NCBI GenBank assembly: GCA_030606505.1
Contig: JAUWGI010000012.1
Span: forward strand, 1 to 11,539
Source of the DNA: Deltaproteobacteria bacterium
GTDB taxonomy: Bacteria; Chloroflexota; Dehalococcoidia; Dehalococcoidales; BS750m-G39
DNA: 11,539 nucleotides
Direction of reading: 5' to 3'
Each line of letters starts with the position of its first letter. Within the stretch, counting starts at the first letter, position 1. Below are positions 7,354 through 11,539 of the stretch, in pieces. Both the position numbers and the translations under genes were made by a program. The notes beneath the pieces were generated by a model. It was not told the origin of the DNA. It made no database searches and saw only the letters and a list, made by a program, of their open reading frames with translations.

Positions 7354-9522
7354 ATGAGTCTCGCCGAGCTTCTAAAAAAGGCTGAGGAGTATCTGCCGCC
7401 GGAGAAGATAGACCTGGTCAAGCAGGCTTACGATTTTGCCGCCGAAGCCCACCAGGGGCAGATGCGTAAATCAGGCGACCCCTATATAGAGCACCCGCTG
7501 GCGACGGCGCTAATCCTGGCCCGGGTTCAGCTTAACGCCGCTTCTCTGGCCGCCGCCCTGCTCCACGATGTACCCGAAAACTGCGGCATACCCGTTGAAA
7601 AGATTAAAGCCAGGTTCGGCCCCGAGGTAAGCAAGCTGGTCGATGGTGTTACCCGGCTGGGCAAGATTGCCTGGTGGGCTCCGGGCGACTCTCAGGCCCG
7701 GCACCAGCAGGCGGAGAACCTGAGGAAGATGCTGGTAGCCATGGCCGAGGACCTGCCGGTGGTCTTTATCAAGCTGGCCGACCGCCTGCATAATATGGAG
7801 ACCTTGAGCGCGCTGTCACCGGATATGCAGCTCCGCATCGCTCAGGAGACGTTGGAGATATACGCTCCCCTGGCGCACCGGCTGGGGGTATGGGAATTGA
7901 AGTGGCGGCTGGAGGACCTATCCTTTCGCTATCTGGAGCGGGCTAAATATGACAAGATTGCCAAGCTGATTGCCGCCCGCCGTGACCAGCGGGAGGGCTT
8001 TATCGCCCAGATAATCCAGATTATTGAGGAGGAGTTCAAGCGGGTGGGCATCAAAGCCGAGATATCGGGCCGGCCCAAGCATATCTACAGCATATACCAG
8101 AAGATTCAGCGCTACGAGGCGCTGGGTAAGGACTTTGACGATATCTACGACCTGCTCGCCCTGCGGGTACTGGTCGGCTCGGTGGCCGATTGTTATAACG
8201 TCCTGGGGGTTATCCACAGCCTGTGGCGCCCCCTCCCCGGTGAGTTCGACGATTTTATCGCCAGCCCTAAGTCGAATGGTTACCAGGGTTTGCATACGGC
8301 GGTGATGTATATGGGGACCACCCCACTTGAGGTCCAGATTCGTACCCGTGACATGCATAAACTTGATGAATACGGTGTGGCCGCCCACTGGCGCTATAAA
8401 GAAGGTGGGGAGGAGGACATCCACTTCGAGAAGAAAATCGCCTGGCTGCGCCAACTCATTGACTGGCACCGGGAGCTCAGCGGGGCGGAGGAGTTTCTGG
8501 AATCGGTTAAGACCGATATATTTATTGACCAGGTTTTTGTTTACACCCCCAAGGGGGAGATAAAGGACCTGCCCAAGGGGGCCACCCCCCTCGATTTTGC
8601 CTACCGAGTTCACACCGAGGTGGGGCACCGCTGTATCGGGGCCAAGGTCAACGGCAAGCTGGTGCCGCTCAACTATCAGCTCAACAACGGCGATGTGGTC
8701 GAGATTATGTCCTCCAAGGGGGACAAAGGCCCCAGCCGGGACTGGCTGAACCCGCACCTGAACTATACCAAGACCTCCCACGCCCAGGAAAAGATACGGC
8801 AGTGGTTCCGCCGGCAGGAGCGGGCGGAGAACATCGAGCGGGGCCGGCTCCTGCTGGAGAAGGAGATGAGGCACCTGGGGCTAAAGCCCACCGAGCGGGA
8901 AGAGCTGGCCAAGATGTTTGACTACGATAACGTGGACGACTTCCTGGCGGCCATTGGCTACGGCGGCGTTTCCACCCACCAGATTGCGGTCAAGCTGTCT
9001 GACCAAGAGCCGCCCCCGGCCAAAGCCCAAGTGGCCCCACCCGCCCCCCCGGAAACGGCCATCCGGGTGCTGGGCATGAGCGATTTGGTCACCAACCTGG
9101 CCCGTTGCTGCCGCCCCCTGCCCGGCGACCAGATTATCGGCTATATTACCCGCAGCCGGGGGGTGACCATTCACCGCCAGGACTGCTACAATGTAGTTAA
9201 TGAAGACGAGAAAGAAAGACTGGTGGCGGTGGAGTGGGGGCGGACTGATGCCCTGTATCCGGTTAGCATTCAGGTTGAAGCCTGGGACAGGGTGGGCTTA
9301 ATCCGTGACGTTACCACTATCATGGCTGAGGAGGGGGTTAACATCGGCTCGGTAAACCTGATTCACCATGACGACCATTCCATTACTTTATATTTTACCT
9401 TTCAGACCAAAGACCTGGCCCAGCTGAGCCGGCTGATGGGTAAAATTGACGGCATTAGAGGCGTGACCAGTGTCTCCCGCATGGGCGACGAGGCCACGGC
9501 CAAAACAAAATCCTCAACTTGA
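7354..9522 (+). CDS. rel: RelA/SpoT-family (p)ppGpp synthetase/hydrolase
   Basis: This cytoplasmic enzyme makes, and may degrade, the alarmone (p)ppGpp from ATP and GTP/GDP. The 722-residue chain has the full long-Rel order: HD hydrolase domain (about 28-180; His33, His47, His71-Asp72, Asp143), synthetase domain (about 238-350; RPKHIYSIYQK, SNGYQGLH, EVQIRT with Glu326), TGS (about 388-452), a Cys-containing ZFD/conserved-Cys region NLARCCRPLPGDQ (581-593) to Cys611, and ACT (about 636-705). Two features are odd. The hydrolase ED motif reads EN (Glu75-Asn76), and the synthetase motif is EFDD (297-300), the acidic ExDD form of synthetase-only RelA, not the RxKD of bifunctional Rel/SpoT. Hydrolase activity is therefore uncertain, although the metal-binding His and Asp residues remain. 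ATG 7354 has no ribosome binding site; a promoter ends 6 bp before it. rpsT follows after 12 bp. Confidence 0.95.
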   Translation: MSLAELLKKAEEYLPPEKIDLVKQAYDFAAEAHQGQMRKSGDPYIEHPLATALILARVQLNAASLAAALLHDVPENCGIPVEKIKARFGPEVSKLVDGVTRLGKIAWWAPGDSQARHQQAENLRKMLVAMAEDLPVVFIKLADRLHNMETLSALSPDMQLRIAQETLEIYAPLAHRLGVWELKWRLEDLSFRYLERAKYDKIAKLIAARRDQREGFIAQIIQIIEEEFKRVGIKAEISGRPKHIYSIYQKIQRYEALGKDFDDIYDLLALRVLVGSVADCYNVLGVIHSLWRPLPGEFDDFIASPKSNGYQGLHTAVMYMGTTPLEVQIRTRDMHKLDEYGVAAHWRYKEGGEEDIHFEKKIAWLRQLIDWHRELSGAEEFLESVKTDIFIDQVFVYTPKGEIKDLPKGATPLDFAYRVHTEVGHRCIGAKVNGKLVPLNYQLNNGDVVEIMSSKGDKGPSRDWLNPHLNYTKTSHAQEKIRQWFRRQERAENIERGRLLLEKEMRHLGLKPTEREELAKMFDYDNVDDFLAAIGYGGVSTHQIAVKLSDQEPPPAKAQVAPPAPPETAIRVLGMSDLVTNLARCCRPLPGDQIIGYITRSRGVTIHRQDCYNVVNEDEKERLVAVEWGRTDALYPVSIQVEAWDRVGLIRDVTTIMAEEGVNIGSVNLIHHDDHSITLYFTFQTKDLAQLSRLMGKIDGIRGVTSVSRMGDEATAKTKSST

Positions 9523-9528
9523 AGGAGG
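9522..9528 (+). promoter_or_regulatory. Strong ribosome binding site that decides the TTG start of rpsT
   Basis: AAGGAGG overlaps the last base of the rel stop codon and lies 6 bp before TTG 9535. No ATG or GTG is available in frame nearby, and S20 proteins usually begin close to this residue, so the TTG start is well supported. Confidence 0.8.
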
Positions 9529-9534
9529 CAGATA

Positions 9535-9813
9535 TTGCCAGTCACTAAATCGGCGCAAAAACAGGTTCGTGTAACGGAAAGAAAGAGGCTGAGAAATAAG
9601 TCTATTACCAGCCTGTGTAAGACCAATATAACCAAGGCGGAGAAGCTTATTTTCTCGGGCGAGCTAAAAGCGGCCCAGGAGGCGGTGGTGGTGGCCATTA
9701 CCTCTCTGGACAAGGCGGCGGAAAAGGGGGTTATCCACCCCAACAATGCTGCCCGCCGCAAATCACGGTTGATGAATAAGCTCAACGAAGCCCAGGCCTC
9801 AACCTCGGACTAA
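9535..9813 (+). CDS. rpsT: 30S ribosomal protein S20
   Basis: S20 is a primary 16S rRNA-binding protein of the small subunit, acting early in 30S assembly. The 92-residue protein is helical and strongly basic, with typical family segments: an N-terminal KSAQKQVRVTERKRLRNKS stretch, a central SGELKAAQEAV and the C-terminal motif KGVIHPNNAARRKSRLMNKLN (about residues 64-84). Length is normal. It starts with TTG after a strong AAGGAGG. E. coli rpsT also uses UUG, and there the weak start is part of autogenous translational control, so a similar arrangement is possible here, but that is inference. It follows rel by 12 bp and is probably cotranscribed, linking a ribosomal protein to the stringent-response enzyme. 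Confidence 0.95.
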   Translation: MPVTKSAQKQVRVTERKRLRNKSITSLCKTNITKAEKLIFSGELKAAQEAVVVAITSLDKAAEKGVIHPNNAARRKSRLMNKLNEAQASTSD

Positions 9814-9817
9814 AAAC

Positions 9818-9847
9818 TTGACCTGAGACGCTAAAGGGGTTTATGCT
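9818..9847 (+). promoter_or_regulatory. Possible internal promoter for the aldolase gene
   Basis: TTGACC (9818-9823), an 18-bp spacer and TATGCT (9842-9847) lie in the 46-bp rpsT-aldolase gap. A start near 9854 would leave a leader of only about six bases. The -35 is good (5 of 6) and the -10 is weak (4 of 6). Readthrough from rel-rpsT is the alternative. Confidence 0.35.
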
Positions 9848-9859
9848 CTAGAGAGAGCC

Positions 9860-10429
9860 ATGATTTTAACTCAGTTTCAGACTGTAGGTCATGAGCTATT
9901 CACCAAGGGGCTGGTCTCTTCCCATAGCGGGAATCTGAGCATCAGGCTGGGAGAGCGGATTACCATTACCCGCCGCAGCTGCGGGCTGGGCTGTTTAGAA
10001 GAGCACGACCTCATCGAGACCGGTCTCAACAAAAACGACCGCAACACCCCCCTGGCCTCGACGGAGCTGGCCGTCCACAGGGCTATTTACCAGGCAACCT
10101 CGGCCTCGGCTATTGTTCACGCCCACCCCCCTCACGCCGTGGCCCTGTCGCTGACCGAAACCGAGATTGTCCCCACCGACACCGAAGGCATGTCCCTACT
10201 GTGCAAAGTTCCGGTGCTGGGCTGGAACATGGAGGTCAAACCGGGCGGTCTGGCGGAGATAATCGCCCGGGCGTTAAAGCAGTGCCGGATTATCATGGTT
10301 CACGGTCACGGCAGCTTCGCCATCGGCCAGCTGCTGGAGGAAGCCCACAACTACACCGCTTCTTTAGAGGAGAGTTGCCAGGTAACCTGCTTGTTGAAGT
10401 CGCTGCAGGTGGGCGTGCCCAAGAAGTAG
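9860..10429 (+). CDS. Class II aldolase/adducin-family protein (fuculose-phosphate aldolase-like)
   Basis: A zinc-dependent class II aldolase of the FucA/adducin fold, 189 residues and near the length of short archaeal FucA-type enzymes. SHSGNLSIRL (21-30) carries the phosphate-binding Gly-Asn, STELAVHRAIY (67-77) the catalytic acid Glu69, and IVHAHPPHAVALS (85-97) the two zinc His (87 and 89). GHGSFAIGQ (149-157) supplies the third, His150. It would split or join a phosphorylated sugar such as L-fuculose 1-phosphate into dihydroxyacetone phosphate and an aldehyde. The family also includes 5-deoxyribulose-phosphate aldolases and methylthioribulose-phosphate dehydratases, and the sequence does not decide between them. 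ATG 9860 has only a weak AGAGAG upstream. It lies 46 bp after rpsT and ends 12 bp from the convergent ilvE. Confidence 0.85.
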   Translation: MILTQFQTVGHELFTKGLVSSHSGNLSIRLGERITITRRSCGLGCLEEHDLIETGLNKNDRNTPLASTELAVHRAIYQATSASAIVHAHPPHAVALSLTETEIVPTDTEGMSLLCKVPVLGWNMEVKPGGLAEIIARALKQCRIIMVHGHGSFAIGQLLEEAHNYTASLEESCQVTCLLKSLQVGVPKK

Positions 10430-10434
10430 TTCCC

Positions 10435-10459
10435 TGCACCCTTAATAGACCGGGGTGCA
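10435..10459. terminator. Stem-loop between the convergent aldolase and ilvE genes
   Basis: TGCACCC (10435-10441) pairs perfectly with GGGTGCA (10453-10459) around an 11-base loop that contains the ilvE stop codon. It has no T-run on either strand, so it would be an unusual terminator. It is placed where a bidirectional transcription barrier is expected, since only 12 bp separate the two stop codons. Confidence 0.3.
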
Positions 10460-11353
10460 CCAGTCAAGGTATTTGGGATTGTTGCCCCTGATAACCTCAA
10501 AGTATAGCTCTTGTAGCTTCCCGGTTATTGCCCCCACCCCGCCGCTGGCTATGGGTCGGTGGTCTATTTCCCCCACCGGGGTGATGTGGGCGGCGGTGCC
10601 GGTGAGGAAGCATTCTTCGGCGGTAAAAAGCTCGCCGAGCTCAATCGGCCTCTCCACGGTCTCTATCCCCAACTCATCTTTGGCCAGTTTTATCACCGTA
10701 TCGCGGGTGATACCCAGCAGGATGTGGTTGTCGCTGGCGGGCGTGACCAGTTTGCCGTCGGTAACCAGAAAGAGGTTCTCGCCGGTGCCTTCCGAGATAT
10801 GGCCGTCCGGGGTGAGCATGATGGCCTCGTCAAAGCCCTTCTCGATGGCTTCGGTTTTGGCCAGGGCGTTGTTGATGTAAAGGCCGGTAAGCTTGGCACT
10901 GGGCGGGATGACGTTATAGTCAGGGCGCCGCCAGGAAGAGATGCCGCACTTGGCTTTATCCATGTCCAGGTAGGGCCCCCAGGGAATAACAAAGGCCAGG
11001 AAATCGCTTTCCAGGTCGTGGAGGCGGACGCCCAGGGACTCAGAGCTCTTGTAAGCCAGCGGGCGGACATAGACATCCTCCTCAAAGCGGCACATGGCCA
11101 CCAGCTTAACCGTTATCTGACATAGCTCGTCGACGCTATGAGGCGGGTCAATCTTGAGAACACGGCAGCCGTTATGCAGCCGCTCAAAGTGCTCCTTGAG
11201 GCGGAAGAGGTAGATTTGCTTTTGGTCACTGTTCCAGTTGCCCCGGATGCCCTCGAAGATGGCCGTGCCGTAATGGAGGGCGTTGGTCATTACCCCTAGC
11301 TTGGCTTTGGCCAGGGGGACGAACTGCTTGTCAAAGTAGGCGAAAGACGGCAT
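10442..11353 (-). CDS. ilvE: Branched-chain amino-acid aminotransferase
   Basis: A class IV PLP-dependent aminotransferase that makes valine, leucine and isoleucine from their 2-keto acids, using glutamate as amino donor. The 303-residue length is typical. The N-terminus has NALHYGTAIFEGIRG (24-38) and LFRLKEHFERL (49-59) with the cofactor-phosphate Arg51. The PLP-binding Lys is Lys154 in PPSAKLTGLYINNALAKTEA. ISEGTGENLFLV (186-197) supplies Glu188, which contacts the pyridine nitrogen, and LGITRDTV and FLTGTAAHITPV complete the active site. This motif set matches BCAT and not D-amino-acid aminotransferase or 4-amino-4-deoxychorismate lyase. ATG 11353 is preceded at 5 bp by AAGGAGAGG (11367-11359). 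Transcription is convergent with the aldolase. A perfect dyad straddles its promoter, so it may be individually regulated. Confidence 0.92.
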   Translation of the reverse strand: MPSFAYFDKQFVPLAKAKLGVMTNALHYGTAIFEGIRGNWNSDQKQIYLFRLKEHFERLHNGCRVLKIDPPHSVDELCQITVKLVAMCRFEEDVYVRPLAYKSSESLGVRLHDLESDFLAFVIPWGPYLDMDKAKCGISSWRRPDYNVIPPSAKLTGLYINNALAKTEAIEKGFDEAIMLTPDGHISEGTGENLFLVTDGKLVTPASDNHILLGITRDTVIKLAKDELGIETVERPIELGELFTAEECFLTGTAAHITPVGEIDHRPIASGGVGAITGKLQELYFEVIRGNNPKYLDWCTPVY

Positions 11354-11368
11354 TTAATCCTCTCCTTG

Positions 11369-11397
11369 ATAGATAAAGTTCATTATAGCTTATCTAT
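11369..11397. promoter_or_regulatory. Operator-like dyad over the ilvE promoter
   Basis: ATAGATAA (11369-11376) and TTATCTAT (11390-11397) are a perfect 8-bp inverted repeat with a 13-bp spacer, so the half-site centres are 21 bp apart, two helical turns. The -10 box sits in the middle (11382-11387), one arm covers the expected transcription start and the other lies in the -35/-10 spacer. This geometry suits a dimeric repressor; no regulator gene is visible nearby. Confidence 0.5.
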
Positions 11398-11411
11398 TGG
11401 ACATAAGACAA
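11382..11411 (-). promoter_or_regulatory. ilvE promoter
   Basis: On the minus strand, TTGTCT (11411-11406), an 18-bp spacer and a perfect TATAAT (11387-11382) place the start near 11375, about 22 nt before the ATG and upstream of the AAGGAGAGG ribosome binding site. Confidence 0.65.
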
Positions 11412-11453
11412 GGAGAGGGCTTTACCCCCCTCCCCGTTTTAACCTGTGTTCCT

Positions 11454-11520
11454 CTTCCCATACCCACCCGCCCTCATAGGCTTCGCCTCTAAAACTCTCT
11501 ATCCCCACCCCAGCGAGGGG
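11454..11520 (+). repeat. G-quadruplex repeat, copy B, with its downstream arm
   Basis: CCC-ATA-CCC-A-CCC-G-CCC at 11457-11473 is a four-run G-quadruplex motif on the minus strand with loops of 3, 1 and 1. It is followed by CTCATAGGCTTCGCCTCT and then ACTCTCTATCCCCACCCC and a small CCCC-AGCGA-GGGG hairpin. Copy A and its downstream segment (6957-7058) have the same order of elements with a longer spacing. Nothing gene-like is seen from 11412 to the window end. Confidence 0.75.
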
Positions 11521-11539
11521 AGGAAATGTTAGAAATCCC

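Noticed and set aside
7918..8874. 318-codon open frame on the minus strand within rel
   Set aside because: It is a shadow of the GC-rich rel reading frame, which has complete domain support on the plus strand; the product shows no recognisable motif.
9845..9858. GCTCT-AGAG-AGAGC hairpin just before the aldolase start
   Set aside because: Only five base pairs, easily found by chance, with no supporting context.
11411..11440. GGAG-GGG/CCC-CTCC stem followed by GTTTT, upstream of ilvE
   Set aside because: The stem needs an internal mismatch and bulge, the T-run is only four bases, and no plus-strand gene ends before it; composition bias explains it.

Overview
The window is ordinary bacterial chromosome, moderately GC-rich, with dense housekeeping genes and no sign of phage, plasmid, IS element, CRISPR or RNA genes. 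Gene content (gyrB, a Cys-rich HisRS, a DPM1-GtrA fusion, a PMT-like GT-C enzyme, a long Rel enzyme, rpsT, a short class II aldolase and ilvE) and promoters that sometimes leave no room for a leader suggest an uncultured Chloroflexota member, perhaps Dehalococcoidia. That placement is an inference from general resemblance, not a search.

Layout. Positions 1-1454 (minus) hold the N-terminal 484 codons of gyrB, running off the left edge. A 369-bp gap (1455-1823) carries the gyrB promoter, a possible leaderless upstream ORF, a leader hairpin, a palindrome and the hisS terminator. Positions 1824-4474 (minus) are a two-gene operon: a GT-C membrane glycosyltransferase followed by hisS. A 145-bp divergent promoter region separates it from a plus-strand pair at 4620-6883, where a polyprenyl-phosphate glycosyltransferase/GtrA fusion overlaps a protein-mannosyltransferase-like GT-C enzyme by four bases. 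A 470-bp gap (6884-7353) is filled with C- and G-rich repeats. Then come rel, rpsT and a class II aldolase (7354-10429, plus), meeting ilvE (10442-11353, minus) almost tail to tail. The right end holds the ilvE promoter and another copy of the intergenic repeat.

How the genes fit together. The three membrane or lipid-linked glycosyltransferases look like a small surface or protein glycosylation module: the GT2-GtrA fusion would charge a polyprenyl phosphate with a hexose, and the GT-C enzymes would use it outside the membrane. The other genes serve DNA topology, tRNA charging, the stringent response, the ribosome, and carbon and amino-acid metabolism.

Most interesting points: a repeat family whose conserved core is a textbook G-quadruplex motif (three copies upstream of rel, one upstream of ilvE); a Rel protein with a RelA-type ExDD synthetase motif and a changed hydrolase ED motif (EN); a GyrB with proline where the TOPRIM motif normally has aspartate; an operator-like dyad centred on the ilvE -10 box; a leaderless upstream ORF whose stop overlaps the gyrB ribosome binding site; and a 42-bp in-frame tandem duplication in the GT-C gene. 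No wholly new system is evident.
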